Shown here piece after piece: positions 1 to 10,455 of a stretch of DNA of 64,000 nucleotides (its first letter is position 1; each line of letters begins with the position of its first letter). Made by a program: the position numbers and the translations under genes. The notes beneath the pieces are model-generated. The model worked only from the letters and a program-made list of their open reading frames with translations, ran no database searches and was not told the origin of the DNA. Origin of the DNA: Wolbachia endosymbiont of Armadillidium arcangelii (GTDB lineage Bacteria > Pseudomonadota > Alphaproteobacteria > Rickettsiales > Anaplasmataceae); the NCBI RefSeq assembly GCF_040207875.1, contig NZ_CP157942.1, positions 1,612,001-1,676,000 of the forward strand, written 5' to 3'.

Positions 1-1
1 A

Positions 2-556
2 TGGAAAGGGAAAATATTAGTGCGTTCTTCCACAAGTCCATATAACCGATCATTGATTGCTTTTATGATTGCAAAAAATGGATTTGAAAATACCAAGGAA
101 TGGGTTAGTGGAATTGTGAACAACATGGCAAGAAAGCCAAGTGGTGGTGATACAGATCAAATCTATGCTGTAGCCGCTGGTGAAGGGGATGTTGCAATAG
201 TAAACAGCTACTACTTTGCAAGAATTCTTTCGTCAAAAAATAAGAAAAGTGTTACAGATAAACTAGGAGCTTTCTTTCCTAATGATGGTGTAATGGTGAA
301 TCTTAGTGGCGCAGCAGTAACAAAAAACGCAAAAAACAGAGAAAATGCTATAGCTTTATTGGAGTTTTTTGTAAGTAAACAGGCTCAAGAATTATATGCT
401 GAAAAAAATCAAGAATATCCCATTGTTGAAAGTATTGAAACTTCTGATGTATTAAAATCTTGGGGAAGTTATCCACAAAGTGATCTACCTATAAGTGAGC
501 TTGAGAAGCACCTCTTTGAGGCTATTATGATAGCAGACGAGTGTAAGTGGAAATAA
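2..556 (+). CDS. fbpA: Fe(3+) ABC transporter substrate-binding protein, C-terminal part
   Basis: This is the C-terminal part of a periplasmic iron-binding protein of the FbpA/AfuA family, which hands ferric iron to an inner-membrane ABC permease. The frame is open from base 2, so the gene starts outside the window; the GTG at base 20 is internal. Family-typical stretches are a WKGKILVRSS-like segment at the very start, GEGDVAIVNSYYFAR around residues 54-68, and a segment about not being penalised for gaps (LSGAAVTKNAKN) near residue 100. About 185 residues are visible of a usual 330-350. It is followed after 82 bases by pyrB on the same strand. The family call is firm; iron as the ligand is taken from the family. 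Confidence 0.8.
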   Translation, partial: WKGKILVRSSTSPYNRSLIAFMIAKNGFENTKEWVSGIVNNMARKPSGGDTDQIYAVAAGEGDVAIVNSYYFARILSSKNKKSVTDKLGAFFPNDGVMVNLSGAAVTKNAKNRENAIALLEFFVSKQAQELYAEKNQEYPIVESIETSDVLKSWGSYPQSDLPISELEKHLFEAIMIADECKWK

Positions 557-638
557 TAGTCTTTCTTCTATTCTATTTTATAACTGTAGAGTTGAAAAAT
601 AATAATTAAGAAAGTAGAATAAGCTCAAAAAGGGAGCT

Positions 639-1520
639 ATGAACAAAAAAAGGAATTTGCTGAACATCTCAGATCTCACGGTTAGTGATGTAGAAAATAT
701 AACTAAGTTAGCCAACCAATATTTTGAAACAGAAACTAGCCATATTCTAAAAAACAAGATAGTAATAAACTTATTTTTTGAAGATTCAACACGCACACTT
801 GCATCTTTTGAAATAGCGGCAAAAAGCCTTGGAGCAAATGTTGTAACTTTGCCAATAAAATCTTCTTCTGTTAACAAAGGAGAAGATCTAAAAGATATGA
901 TAAAAACATTAAATGCAATGAATCCTGACTATATGATAATCAGGCATAAAAGTAGTGGTATCATTAATACACTGGTAAAGCATGCTAACTGCTCGCTAAT
1001 TAACGCGGGTGATGGAAGCAGTGAACATCCAACTCAAGCTCTTGCAGATTATCTTGTAATTATCAATTATAAAAAGCAAATAAAAAACCTCAAAATTGTG
1101 ATATGTGGAGATATTTTGCACAGTAGAGTTGCAAGATCAAATATAAGATTGCTAAAAATGTTTGGAGCAAAAATAAGCTTGGTTGCACCACCAACTTTGA
1201 TTTGTAAGCATTTTCCTGAAGTAGATTCAACTCATTACTCATTAACTGAAGGTATAAAGGATGCTGATGTAATTATGCTTTTGAGATTGCAAAAAGAGCG
1301 CATGAATAATAGTTCTTCGGAAAAAGAATATTTTTATTTGTATGGACTTGATGCACAAAAACTATCGCACGCAAAACCCGATGCAATTGTTATGCACCCA
1401 GGACCAATAAATAGAGGTATCGAAATTAGCAATGATATAGCAGATTGTGTTATTTTACAGCAAGTAAAGTTTGGATTAGCAACGCGTAAGGCAGTACTGC
1501 ACTATTTAATTAATGTTTAA
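639..1520 (+). CDS. pyrB: Aspartate carbamoyltransferase catalytic subunit
   Basis: PyrB joins carbamoyl phosphate to aspartate, the committed step of pyrimidine synthesis, in the cytoplasm. The 293-residue protein has the carbamoyl-phosphate motif EDSTRTLASFE near residue 48, the HPTQALADY motif near residue 130, and the C-terminal MHPGPINRG motif near residue 255 that closes the aspartate site. Length matches catalytic chains (about 300). An AAGGGAG-like ribosome binding site lies just before the ATG at 639. No regulatory chain gene (pyrI) is adjacent. It looks intact and functional. Confidence 0.95.
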   Translation: MNKKRNLLNISDLTVSDVENITKLANQYFETETSHILKNKIVINLFFEDSTRTLASFEIAAKSLGANVVTLPIKSSSVNKGEDLKDMIKTLNAMNPDYMIIRHKSSGIINTLVKHANCSLINAGDGSSEHPTQALADYLVIINYKKQIKNLKIVICGDILHSRVARSNIRLLKMFGAKISLVAPPTLICKHFPEVDSTHYSLTEGIKDADVIMLLRLQKERMNNSSSEKEYFYLYGLDAQKLSHAKPDAIVMHPGPINRGIEISNDIADCVILQQVKFGLATRKAVLHYLINV

Positions 1521-1860
1521 CTTTAATTAATTTTAAGGAATTTTAGACATAATGATCCTCCTATGAAAAACGATTTAGAAAAATATAACACACCTCATGA
1601 CAGAAATTAAGTATGCACTGAAGTAGACTGTGCTATATTTTCTTATTGAGAAATTAATTGAAAAGTCTGCAGACTTGAATAAGGTGAATTTCGAGCTCTA
1701 AAATACCCTCATTTTCACTGAGAATAATCAAATTACAAAATGTGTCAAGTAATTTTTTGCATTTATTTGCAAAAAATTACTATAAACACAAAGCCAGCGT
1801 GTGACATACAGTTATTGTCTGCCATACGTTAATTTCTACTAATAGATAGCAATAGATAAT
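1521..1860. other. Intergenic region between convergent genes with an AT-rich hairpin
   Basis: No gene was recognised in these 340 bases, which separate pyrB from the convergent cysteine-rich gene. The one clear structure is a perfect 14-bp inverted repeat at 1748-1761 and 1768-1781 with a 6-base loop (AGTAATTTTTTGCA and its complement). It could act as a transcription end point for either side, but no separate T tract follows it, so a terminator role is only an inference. Confidence 0.5.
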
Positions 1861-2145
1861 CTAGAAAACCCCACAATCAGCTTTACAGTGATCATCAGCT
1901 GAGAATTGCATATACTCTGCGTAGCAGGAATGATTTTCTTCTAAACAGTACTCAGGGTTATAATAAACATCTACTAGACTACCTACTGGGCAAGTACTAG
2001 GTAATTCACCTTCGTTTTCGTCTTCTTCCATCTCAGTAAAAAAACTAAATCTTTCATCACCGTCACATGCTTTGGCATTATAAACTACGAACTGCTTATT
2101 TCCACTTTCCTCACATGAAATCAGTTTAGCACACTTTGTAAGCAT
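1861..2145 (-). CDS. Small cysteine-rich hypothetical protein (94 aa)
   Basis: I do not recognise this family. The 94-residue acidic protein has eight cysteines, at positions 5, 11, 27, 52, 67, 74, 87 and 91, an unusually high number for an AT-rich endosymbiont, and an acidic stretch (EMEEDENEGE) around residues 38-47. There is no signal peptide or membrane segment. An AGGAGT-like ribosome binding site sits upstream of the ATG (TAGGAG, read on the minus strand just beyond 2145), which supports expression. The cysteines could bind metal or form disulfides; the even number would fit either. Neighbours give no functional clue. Confidence 0.7.
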   Translation of the reverse strand: MLTKCAKLISCEESGNKQFVVYNAKACDGDERFSFFTEMEEDENEGELPSTCPVGSLVDVYYNPEYCLEENHSCYAEYMQFSADDHCKADCGVF

Positions 2146-2371
2146 AAATTACTCCTAAAATACAAATTATGCTGTTTTATACATGAGAATTATGAAAAAA
2201 GTTATACCTATAGTGCATACCAAAGGAAGCATTCTTATTTGAGCTGTATTTATGTACTAAAAATTTTCCTATTCTTCGCAGATATCCTTTTTGTATAGTA
2301 TAACTAAGGCACTTTTTACTGTAGATTAATCATTTGATTATAGTATCATTTTAATTAAGCCTATATTTGCA

Positions 2372-3298
2372 ATGTTTATGAAATATAAAGTATTCTTCAT
2401 ACTATTAATCGTTATATCTAACCTGCTTGCTGCAGAGCAGCCTGAAGAAAATAAAAATGAAAGCAGCATAAATCAAGAAGACAAATCGAAAAGCAATACT
2501 GATGCTGAAAGCGCTGATAAAGAGGATAAAATTCCTTCGCTTATGAGCGAACTAAAGGAAAGCACAGACCAAGACTCAATAAATGTAGTCGAAGTACCTT
2601 CAAGTAATAAAAATATACAAACAAACCTACAACCTGACCAGGAGACTAATATAAAAGATACTGAGCTTTCAACAGGTCAATTATTAGAGGAAGAACAGCC
2701 TGAAGAGAAAAGAGTAACTAAGGACAGCAGCAAAGAAAGTCAGACAATACCTGTCAATAAAGAAGATGAAGAAAGCGAAAAATGGACAAAGCTAAACAAA
2801 GAAATAACAAAAAAATGGGATCATAAAAGTAAGTCAATATATAAACGACAATACGATAGCCTTAATGAACATCTTCCTACAACTATATTTACTGATGATT
2901 ACAGTAAGCAATTTTTTTATTGCATTAAGAAGGGTAACTTAACTTGTTTAAGAGGAGTAATAAATAAGTTAGAAAAAATTGGGTTAACAATTCAAGAAAT
3001 ACTAAGATTTAAAAATAAACTGGGTGATACTCCTCTAATTTATGCAGTGAAGCAAGGTCAAATAGACACAGTTCGTTTTCTCTTATTACAAAGTGCTGAC
3101 CCTAGAGCGGTTAATAATAGTTTTAAGTCCCCTATCGACATAGCAATCGAGAAAAAGCAGATCGATATAATAAACGCAATTGCCGAAATGATGCCATATC
3201 TTTTGGAGGATAAAGAAATAAACAATGAAGAAAACTCAGATATGTATAACTTTGCTATAAAAACAAAAGAAAATACCTGCAATGCAAAAGATAATTAG
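2372..3298 (+). CDS. Exported ankyrin-repeat protein
   Basis: The protein starts with a likely Sec signal peptide: a basic start (MKYK, if translation begins at the second ATG at 2378), a hydrophobic run FFILLIVISNLL, and a cleavage-like AAEQ. A long hydrophilic low-complexity region rich in Glu, Lys and Ser follows (residues about 25-150). At the C-terminus, residues about 210-270, lie two ankyrin repeats (LGDTPLIYAVKQGQ and a following SPIDIAIEKKQIDI). The gene overlaps the next one by 17 bases, so the two are probably translated together. Both predicted proteins are exported, suggesting action in the periplasm, at the surface or in the host. The binding partner is unknown. Confidence 0.85.
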   Translation: MFMKYKVFFILLIVISNLLAAEQPEENKNESSINQEDKSKSNTDAESADKEDKIPSLMSELKESTDQDSINVVEVPSSNKNIQTNLQPDQETNIKDTELSTGQLLEEEQPEEKRVTKDSSKESQTIPVNKEDEESEKWTKLNKEITKKWDHKSKSIYKRQYDSLNEHLPTTIFTDDYSKQFFYCIKKGNLTCLRGVINKLEKIGLTIQEILRFKNKLGDTPLIYAVKQGQIDTVRFLLLQSADPRAVNNSFKSPIDIAIEKKQIDIINAIAEMMPYLLEDKEINNEENSDMYNFAIKTKENTCNAKDN

Positions 3299-5066
3299 AC
3301 TTTTGATATTAATTTTAGCTGGTCATTTATGCTATGGAAATGAAATAGATGATGAAAAAAATCCAATCAATGATTTTTTAAGCGCTCTGCACGATATAAA
3401 ATACGTATCTTACAATACAAAAGATTTTGCTAAGTTTTTAGTACAGTGCAGCAAAGCAGGGGTTCCACAAGATTTTAAGAAAGGTTTTGGCCCTAATTTA
3501 AATGGGGCTAATTTTAGTCAATTATATTTAAATAAATCTATTTTTGACGGAGTGAGTTTGATTGGTGCCGATTTTTCTAACACCGATTTATCAGATGTGT
3601 CTTTTATCGATGTTGATTTACGTGGTGCTAATTTTTCCAATGCTAATTTATATGGCGTTAAAATAAAAGGCACAAATTTGAGTTTTTCAAAATTTGCTTC
3701 TGCAAATTTAACAGATATCATATTCGATCAGTCTAATATCAGTTATGCTGATTTTATTAGTTCTAACCTCAACAAAGTAAGTATGCGTAATATAATTGGT
3801 TTGCATACTAAATTTTTGAATGTAAAAATGAATTTCTCCGATTTATCAAACTCAAATGCTAGCTACATAAATTTTAGTGATAGTGAAATAAACGATACTG
3901 TTATGCAGAGGAATAATTTCGACAATGCAAGTTTCTTTGGAGTGGATGCACACAAGCTCAAGATACAATTTTCTTCACTAAAAAATGCTAACATATATGG
4001 TGCAGAAATAAAAAAATCGGATTTTGCAGGTAGCAATCTTTCGAACGCCTATTTTAATTCTTCCATTATAGTGGATAGTAATTTCGAAAAAGCCAATTTA
4101 AGCAATTCACAAATTTCCTATGTGAAAGGGGATAATTCAAACTTCGTTAAATCTATACTAAATGGTTCCAAGATAAAACATGCATATGTTTCTGAAGCAG
4201 ATCTTCAGGATGCTGATTTATCTAATATTGATTTTAGTTTTAGTGAATTGTATAAAGTTAATGCCTATGATGCTAACATTTGTCACGGAAAGTTTCATAA
4301 TACTAAAGTTGTGAATTCTGACATGAATGGTTCGTTCTTTGACCATTCATTGTTTACCTCTGCAAAAATAGAAGATTCAGATCTTTCTACAACCTCAATG
4401 TATAAGACGAAAATTCAAGACTCTCAAATTTACAATAGTACGCTTTCCCACCATAATATTGATTTCAGTGAGATAGAAAATTCAATATTCTTCAAATTAT
4501 TAGCTGATAACTCAAAGTGGTCTAATTTAAAAGTAACTAATTCAAACTTCATTGAAAGTGATTTTAGATCTTCTGTGTTTTATGATAATGCCTTTAGGAA
4601 AGCTAGTTTTTTTCTTAGCAATTTGAGTAATTCAACAATGAGTGATATGTCTTTTCACTCTTCAAGCATATATAAAAGTTCAATTGCTGATATTCATTTA
4701 ACAGATTGCAAATTTGATAATTCAATTGTGATTGACAATCAGGGACAGACAAAAATTACAAGTCTAGAGAATGCTATAACTTCAATTGAGGATCTGCAAG
4801 AGAAAATATCACAGGGTGAAAGATTTGATGTAAATTATTCTTACTTTGAGTTCAAGGATATGAATTTAGAAAATGCTGATTTTTCTAATTCAATATTAAG
4901 TAGGACAAAGTTTGTAAACGTTAATTTGAATAAGGCAAATCTTGAAAAAGCCGATTTACGTTATACTATCTTTGATAATTCCTCTCTTATTGGCACCAAT
5001 TTATCAAATTCTAATTTAGAGGGCTCTAGCCTTTTAAACTTTGATTCAAAAAATACAAAGTCTTAA
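3282..5066 (+). CDS. Exported pentapeptide-repeat protein
   Basis: This 594-residue protein begins with a signal peptide (IIRLLILILAGHLCYG) and consists mostly of pentapeptide repeats with the A/S-N/D-L/F-x-x pattern, for example ADFSNTDLSD and ANFSNANLYG near residue 95 and ADFSNSILSR near residue 535. Such repeats fold into a right-handed quadrilateral beta helix. Roughly 450 residues are repeat, with more degenerate repeats in the middle. The repeats alone do not give a function. The start overlaps the ankyrin gene by 17 bases, so translation is probably coupled. Export of a pentapeptide protein suggests a structural or host-facing role rather than gyrase protection, but this is inference. 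Confidence 0.85.
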   Translation: MQKIIRLLILILAGHLCYGNEIDDEKNPINDFLSALHDIKYVSYNTKDFAKFLVQCSKAGVPQDFKKGFGPNLNGANFSQLYLNKSIFDGVSLIGADFSNTDLSDVSFIDVDLRGANFSNANLYGVKIKGTNLSFSKFASANLTDIIFDQSNISYADFISSNLNKVSMRNIIGLHTKFLNVKMNFSDLSNSNASYINFSDSEINDTVMQRNNFDNASFFGVDAHKLKIQFSSLKNANIYGAEIKKSDFAGSNLSNAYFNSSIIVDSNFEKANLSNSQISYVKGDNSNFVKSILNGSKIKHAYVSEADLQDADLSNIDFSFSELYKVNAYDANICHGKFHNTKVVNSDMNGSFFDHSLFTSAKIEDSDLSTTSMYKTKIQDSQIYNSTLSHHNIDFSEIENSIFFKLLADNSKWSNLKVTNSNFIESDFRSSVFYDNAFRKASFFLSNLSNSTMSDMSFHSSSIYKSSIADIHLTDCKFDNSIVIDNQGQTKITSLENAITSIEDLQEKISQGERFDVNYSYFEFKDMNLENADFSNSILSRTKFVNVNLNKANLEKADLRYTIFDNSSLIGTNLSNSNLEGSSLLNFDSKNTKS

Positions 5067-5107
5067 AAAACTCTATAATGTACTTGTTAAACTATGTAGA
5101 AACAAAA

Positions 5108-5713
5108 ATGACCGTAAAAAATGAGGGCATACTACTGATTCTATCCTCCCCTTCTGGAGCTGGAAAAACTACTATATCAGAAAAATTACTTGAGCAATCA
5201 ACTAATTTAGTTATGTCTGTTTCTATGACTACACGCAAGCCTCGCTCCGGCGAAATAAATGGAAAAGACTATTTTTTCGTTACCGAAGAAAAATTTCACG
5301 AGTTATGCAAAGCTGGCCAAATGCTTGAATACGCCAAAGTTTTTGAGAATTTTTATGGTATACCAAGAGATTTTATAGAGCAAAACTTAAGCAGTGGAAT
5401 AAGCGTTTTACTAAGCATAGACTGGCAAGGAGCATTTCACTTATTCAAGCTCATGAGGAAAAAAGTTGTAAGTGTTTTTATACTTCCCCCTTCAATGGAA
5501 GAGCTGAGGTTACGCCTGCAAAGGCGTAATAGTGATGATGCAAGTGAAATAGAGCGCAGATTAGCCGAAGCTCAAAAAGAGATAAGCAAACGTGGTAAAT
5601 ATGATTATGTAATAATCAATAATGATATTAATAAAAGTGTAGAAGAGATAAGCTCCATACTAAATAAAGAAAGACTTAAAAAACTAAAAGAAAAACCAAG
5701 TCTGGAAGACTGA
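5108..5713 (+). CDS. gmk: Guanylate kinase
   Basis: Gmk phosphorylates GMP to GDP with ATP, required for nucleotide supply. The P-loop SSPSGAGKTT lies at about residues 12-21 from the chosen start, followed by the GMP-binding segment TTRKPRSGEINGKDYFF, and later RRLAEAQKEI and the C-terminal YDYVIINND typical of the family. The start at 5108 places the P-loop at the usual distance and gives 201 residues; an in-frame ATG at 5078 would add 10 residues with no family match. It lies 41 bases behind the pentapeptide gene on the same strand. Intact. Confidence 0.93.
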   Translation: MTVKNEGILLILSSPSGAGKTTISEKLLEQSTNLVMSVSMTTRKPRSGEINGKDYFFVTEEKFHELCKAGQMLEYAKVFENFYGIPRDFIEQNLSSGISVLLSIDWQGAFHLFKLMRKKVVSVFILPPSMEELRLRLQRRNSDDASEIERRLAEAQKEISKRGKYDYVIINNDINKSVEEISSILNKERLKKLKEKPSLED

Positions 5714-5997
5714 TAAAAACATCAATTTGGATATTTGCAGCTATAGTTTCTTATCCTATTTTAGCCAATAGCACGTTTCACAGTTTAGCTATATTTATTA
5801 TTTTTTAAGATTAAATGGTTAAAATAGTAGCAACTGTTCAAGTGAGGTTCAACTATGACGGCAAATTTTCTCACAGAAATTAATTTTCTGCCTTTCCACC
5901 TATATTTCGATCACATCTAGCTCAATTTAAAAGTCCAATTCAATAGGTTGTTAGTTGAAGCGCTAACGCCAAATAGCTTTAATATTGAGGTTTTAAT

Positions 5998-8487
5998 ATG
6001 AGTATAGATCTAAGTGTATTAGTTACTAATGCAAACAAACTAGATAAATATATAAACAAAAATAAAAAACAAGATAAAAAAGACAAGCAATTGTATGATA
6101 CTATAGAGAGAAAGGTAAAAAAAGCACAACATAAGCGTGAAAGACCGAGAAGTCGAGATAGAACGCTCAAGAAGTGCAAAAGATTATTTGAGGAAGGTGC
6201 TAGTCCTGAAGTATTAATAAAATTAAAAGAATCATTTAGAGAACGGGAAAAATATTATAAGTACTATACGAAATGCTTCCTTCCAGTGCTAGATAAAGTA
6301 ATAAAACAATCAAAAAAAATATCAAATGAAACAAAAGAACAAGTAATTTCTGAAGTCACTAAAAGTCATTCTAATAAAAATCGCAAGGACAGTGAGTCAG
6401 AAAGTGGCTACGGTAGCGATTTTGAAGATGAAGTAAATGAAATAACGGACAATGATGCTCAATTACTAAAAGCAATCAAAAATGGAAATAACAGAAAATT
6501 TAGAAAATATCTAAAAAATTGCATAAATGTCAGTGGCATAAAAGATGAAAAAGGAAATAATATTTTACACCTTATTGTATCGCTCGAAAAGAAACAAAAA
6601 TACAAATTTCTAAGCACCCTAAAAAAAACGATCCCCGAGGAAGATCTAGCACAACTTGTTGATAGTAAAAAACAGAACGCTCTTCAAGTTGCACTAATTA
6701 ACAAGATAACCAAAGAAGAACATAAGTCTAATACAATTCGAAGTAGTGATAATACACTTAAGTTTCTTATGAAATTTCCAGAGCATGTGGCCAAGATAAG
6801 CTTGTCTACAGACACTTTAAAAAAATTATCTAAAAAGCAAAATGAATACCATCTTAAGTTTTTAAAGAAATTGGCTGAGCTAAAGCCAGAAGCAAAAACA
6901 GAAGTTGAAGAAGTTATAGCCCATGCCATAAATACTCCAGATAGTAATGATAATTATCAATTACATTTAGCAATTAAAAATAAAGATGAGAAATCTTTTA
7001 AGGAATTATTGAAAGAAGGAGCAGATATTAGCCTTAAAGATACAAATGGTAACAATGTTCTACACCTGATAGTTACAAAATTGGATAAGGGACAAAAGCT
7101 TAAATTTTTAAATATAATATTAAATATAAGTAAGAAGAAAGAAAAAGGGCAACTTAAAACACAACTCACAGAAGCTATAAATGCTGAAAATACAGCAAAA
7201 CAAACACCTCTACATCAGTTACTTCAATATATAAGAAAAAAAAGTGAAAGCCAGTCGCTTACGGATAAGGAGTTTAAAGGAACTACTAGGTATCAAGTCC
7301 TAAAATTATTTTTACAAAATGGTGCAGATATTACTGCTCAAGATAAAGAGGGTAATAATATTCTACATCACATTGCTTTACTAAAAGGAGAACAAAAGAT
7401 TACATGTTTGGAGTTGATTTCAGATAAAGATGATGCTGTAAATACTACTAACAGGGAAGGATTAACACCTATTCATTATTTGTTTCAGCATATAAAAGAA
7501 AAAAATGAGGATCGATCATATACAGATAGAAAATTTGAAAAAACAAATAGATATAAAGCCTTAGAGTTATTTTTACAAAATGGTACAGATATTACTGCTC
7601 AAGATAAAGAGGGTAATAATATTCTGCATCACATTGCTTTACTAAAAGGAGAGCAAAAGATTTCATGCTTGAATTTAATATTAGATTTAGTGAAAAAAGG
7701 AGTAATATCCAAAGACAAGTTAGGTGAAGCTGTAAACGCCACTAACGAAAAAAAACGAACACCACTACAAGTAGCGTTAATTACTAAGACGACAAAAGAT
7801 AAACATAATTTGATCAATCCTAAGAGCCGTGATAACACGATCAAGTTCTGTGTAAAATTATTGCAAAATGGTGTTGACCCAAAGCAAATACTACCCAAAA
7901 GATTATGGAGCAAAGAGTATTATAAAATTATAAAAGGAATAGAGAAATCAATAGGTAGAAAGCTTATTCCAGATAATATGAGAACTGAACTGAAGTGCAA
8001 TTTTGGCAAGAAGTTAAAAGCACGCGATATTGTAAAGTATGTCAATAATGGTGTTTGTAAAGTAGTGACAACGCTTGTGTTTACTGCTTTAGCCTGTACA
8101 GTAATATTCAGCGCTTCTCAAGGAAGTATTACAATTGCAGCTGCCTCATCTATTATAGCAGTTATTGGAGTTTGTTATCTCATTTACTTGAATTTAGAAA
8201 ATATTTATGAAGGATTTGGAAAAATTAAAGGAAAGCTTACTGAAGAAAAGCAACTTACACTTCAAGATAACGCACCAAAAAATGATACACAATGCAATCA
8301 CTCTGTTAAAGATATAGAAAATAAGTCCAACGATTTAGAAGAGCAAGAGGTGCAAAAATCATCAAATCAATCAGAACATACTGAAAGTCCTCCAGACACT
8401 AAAATGAGTGCCATATCAATAATGAACTCATTAAAAAATTGTGATAGGGATAGTGTAACTAATAAACCCTCTTCTCTGGAGCGATGA
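5998..8487 (+). CDS. Large ankyrin-repeat protein with C-terminal membrane segments
   Basis: The 829-residue protein has a highly charged Lys/Arg-rich N-terminus (about 1-130), then ankyrin-type repeats ([16 protein letters not shown] and two [15 protein letters not shown] units) over about residues 150-620. Two hydrophobic helices near residues 690-740 ([16 protein letters not shown] and [15 protein letters not shown]) could anchor it in a membrane. No N-terminal signal peptide is visible. Two consecutive modules of 87 residues are nearly identical (bases from about 7306 and 7567). Ankyrin proteins of Wolbachia are candidate type IV effectors; export by the VirB system is an inference. The stop codon lies inside the 3' coding end of the opposite gene sdhA (29-base tail-to-tail overlap). 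Confidence 0.85.
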   Translation: MSIDLSVLVTNANKLDKYINKNKKQDKKDKQLYDTIERKVKKAQHKRERPRSRDRTLKKCKRLFEEGASPEVLIKLKESFREREKYYKYYTKCFLPVLDKVIKQSKKISNETKEQVISEVTKSHSNKNRKDSESESGYGSDFEDEVNEITDNDAQLLKAIKNGNNRKFRKYLKNCINVSGIKDEKGNNILHLIVSLEKKQKYKFLSTLKKTIPEEDLAQLVDSKKQNALQVALINKITKEEHKSNTIRSSDNTLKFLMKFPEHVAKISLSTDTLKKLSKKQNEYHLKFLKKLAELKPEAKTEVEEVIAHAINTPDSNDNYQLHLAIKNKDEKSFKELLKEGADISLKDTNGNNVLHLIVTKLDKGQKLKFLNIILNISKKKEKGQLKTQLTEAINAENTAKQTPLHQLLQYIRKKSESQSLTDKEFKGTTRYQVLKLFLQNGADITAQDKEGNNILHHIALLKGEQKITCLELISDKDDAVNTTNREGLTPIHYLFQHIKEKNEDRSYTDRKFEKTNRYKALELFLQNGTDITAQDKEGNNILHHIALLKGEQKISCLNLILDLVKKGVISKDKLGEAVNATNEKKRTPLQVALITKTTKDKHNLINPKSRDNTIKFCVKLLQNGVDPKQILPKRLWSKEYYKIIKGIEKSIGRKLIPDNMRTELKCNFGKKLKARDIVKYVNNGVCKVVTTLVFTALACTVIFSASQGSITIAAASSIIAVIGVCYLIYLNLENIYEGFGKIKGKLTEEKQLTLQDNAPKNDTQCNHSVKDIENKSNDLEEQEVQKSSNQSEHTESPPDTKMSAISIMNSLKNCDRDSVTNKPSSLER

Positions 8488-10270
8488 AATCAATCTCATC
8501 GCTCAGAGTTTTTTCAGCAACTTTTTTATAGTCAATTTCTACACTGATTTGGTTTTTCTCTTCTTTAAGCCATGCTATAGTATGCCTCATCCAATTTTTG
8601 TCATCGCGCTCGGGAAAATCTTCGCGAGCATGAGCACCTCTGCTTTCCTCGCGATTAGCTGCGCATTCCATAGTAATAACCGCTTGTGGAATCATATTTG
8701 CAAGCTCCAGCGCTTCAACCAAATCACTATTCCATATCATACTGCGATCCTCAAGTGAAATATCAGACATCATTTTTGCTACCTTTTTTATAGCTTTTTT
8801 GCCTTCTTCTAAAACTTCAGCAACACGGAATACTGATGCATATTTTTGCATAGTGTGCTGCATTTCACTGCGTATTTTTGCTACTTTGAGCCCTCCAGAA
8901 GCAAATCGCATTTTATTAAATCTATCTACTATCCAGTCTGTGCAGTCTGAATGCAATTTTTTATGCGGTGTATCAGGTTTCAATTTTTCTCTTGCTCTGA
9001 GCGCTGCAGCCCTACCAAAAACCACAAGATCAAGAAGCGAGTTAGAACCAAGTCGATTTGCACCATGTACAGAAACACATGCCGCTTCTCCAATTGCAAA
9101 CAGTCCATTCACTACTTCTTCTTTACCTTTCTTCAGTGTAATCACTTCTCCATGATAGTTGGTTGGAATACCACCCATATTGTAGTGAACAGTTGGAACA
9201 ACAGGTATCGGATCTTTAGTAACATCAACTCCTGCAAAGGTTTTTGCTGTTTCACTAATGCCTGGCAATCTGAGTTTGATCACTTCTGGATCAAGATGCG
9301 ATATATTCAAGTGCATGTAATCCTTCTTCGGTCCAACTCCCCTTCCCTCTCTAATTTCAATTGTTATTGCGCGACTTACCACATCACGAGAAGCCAAATC
9401 TTTTGCCTTTGGTGCATAACGTTCCATAAACCTTTCACCCTGAGAATTAATGAGGTATCCACCTTCACCGCGGCATCCTTCTGTCATCAAGCACCCTGAA
9501 CCATATATTCCTGTTGGATGAAATTGCACAAATTCCATATCTTCAAGTGGCAATCCAGCTCTCACTACCATGCCATTACCATCACCTGTGCAGGTGTGTG
9601 CACTTGTTGCAGAAAAATAAACACGTCCATAACCACCTGTCGCTATTACCACCGAATGTGCACGAAATCTATGTAATGTGCCATCACACAGCGACCAGGC
9701 AAGAACTCCGCAGCATGCTCCTGTTTCACTATCCATAATTAAATCAATCACAAAGTATTCAACAAAAAACTCAGCGTTGAATTTGAGACATTGCTGATAT
9801 AGAGTATGAAGAATCGCATGCCCAGTCTTGTCTGCTGCTGCACAAGTACGCTGAGCTGATTTTCCTTTACCAAAGCGAGTTGTCATTCCACCAAAAGCAC
9901 GCTGGTATATTTTGCCATCCTCCGTACGAGAAAAAGGTACGCCAAAACTTTCAAGTTCGATAACAGCTTTGGCAGCATTTTTACACATATACTCTATTGC
10001 ATCTTGATCGCCAAGCCAGTCTGAACCTTTTATTGTGTCATACGCATGCCAGCGCCAATCATCTTCAGCAATATTGCTCAAAGCTGCACTAATTCCGCCT
10101 TGTGCTGCAACTGTATGACTTCGTGTAGGGAAAATCTTAGAAATGCAGGCAACCGAAAAACTAGTTGCAGCCATTCCAAGTGTTGCTCTAAGCCCTGCTC
10201 CACCTGCACCTACTATCACCACATCATACTCATGCTCTATGATTTCATACGCTAACTTATCCATATTCAC
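8459..10270 (-). CDS. sdhA: Succinate dehydrogenase flavoprotein subunit
   Basis: SdhA oxidises succinate to fumarate with covalently bound FAD and passes electrons to SdhB and the quinone pool; it is both a TCA-cycle and a respiratory enzyme on the inner membrane. The 603-residue protein shows the dinucleotide fold [13 protein letters not shown] near residue 18, the FAD-linking SHTVAAQGG around residue 50, the catalytic [15 protein letters not shown] segment near 250, and [18 protein letters not shown] near 550. Length is typical. No sdhB, sdhC or sdhD gene is beside it. Its 3' end overlaps the convergent ankyrin gene by 29 bases. Confidence 0.96.
   Translation of the reverse strand: MNMDKLAYEIIEHEYDVVIVGAGGAGLRATLGMAATSFSVACISKIFPTRSHTVAAQGGISAALSNIAEDDWRWHAYDTIKGSDWLGDQDAIEYMCKNAAKAVIELESFGVPFSRTEDGKIYQRAFGGMTTRFGKGKSAQRTCAAADKTGHAILHTLYQQCLKFNAEFFVEYFVIDLIMDSETGACCGVLAWSLCDGTLHRFRAHSVVIATGGYGRVYFSATSAHTCTGDGNGMVVRAGLPLEDMEFVQFHPTGIYGSGCLMTEGCRGEGGYLINSQGERFMERYAPKAKDLASRDVVSRAITIEIREGRGVGPKKDYMHLNISHLDPEVIKLRLPGISETAKTFAGVDVTKDPIPVVPTVHYNMGGIPTNYHGEVITLKKGKEEVVNGLFAIGEAACVSVHGANRLGSNSLLDLVVFGRAAALRAREKLKPDTPHKKLHSDCTDWIVDRFNKMRFASGGLKVAKIRSEMQHTMQKYASVFRVAEVLEEGKKAIKKVAKMMSDISLEDRSMIWNSDLVEALELANMIPQAVITMECAANREESRGAHAREDFPERDDKNWMRHTIAWLKEEKNQISVEIDYKKVAEKTLSDEIDFIAPEKRVY
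8479..8514 (+). terminator. Putative rho-independent terminator inside the sdhA 3' end
   Basis: A perfect 9-bp stem, GAGCGATGA at 8479-8487 and TCATCGCTC at 8496-8504, with an 8-base loop, is followed after AGAG by six T residues. The ankyrin gene stop codon TGA (8485-8487) is in the left arm. The same bases encode the last residues of sdhA on the other strand. Confidence 0.6.
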
Positions 10271-10455
10271 TTATTTTATCATCACAGGCTTATAATATCA
10301 CAGAAGTAGGAAAAATCTATAGAAGTTTTCTAAATGTAAGCTTCTGGAACAAATCTATAGTAAATGATGTCATAACAACCATAGAGCGTCATTCCAGTGC
10401 GTGACAATGAGAAATAAGTGTAGCTACTTGCATGACATTGATGACTTATGCCTAT
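10271..10455. other. Intergenic with a trace of the palindromic repeat
   Basis: The stretch around 10370-10435 (GTCATTCCAGTGCGTGACA-like) resembles the left arm of the intergenic palindromic repeats seen better at 16.2 kb and 41.5 kb. No gene was seen. Confidence 0.4.

Noticed and set aside
8549..10255. Several plus-strand ORFs rich in Cys, His and Ser opposite sdhA
   Set aside because: They are antisense shadows of the well-conserved sdhA gene, with no family match or ribosome binding sites.
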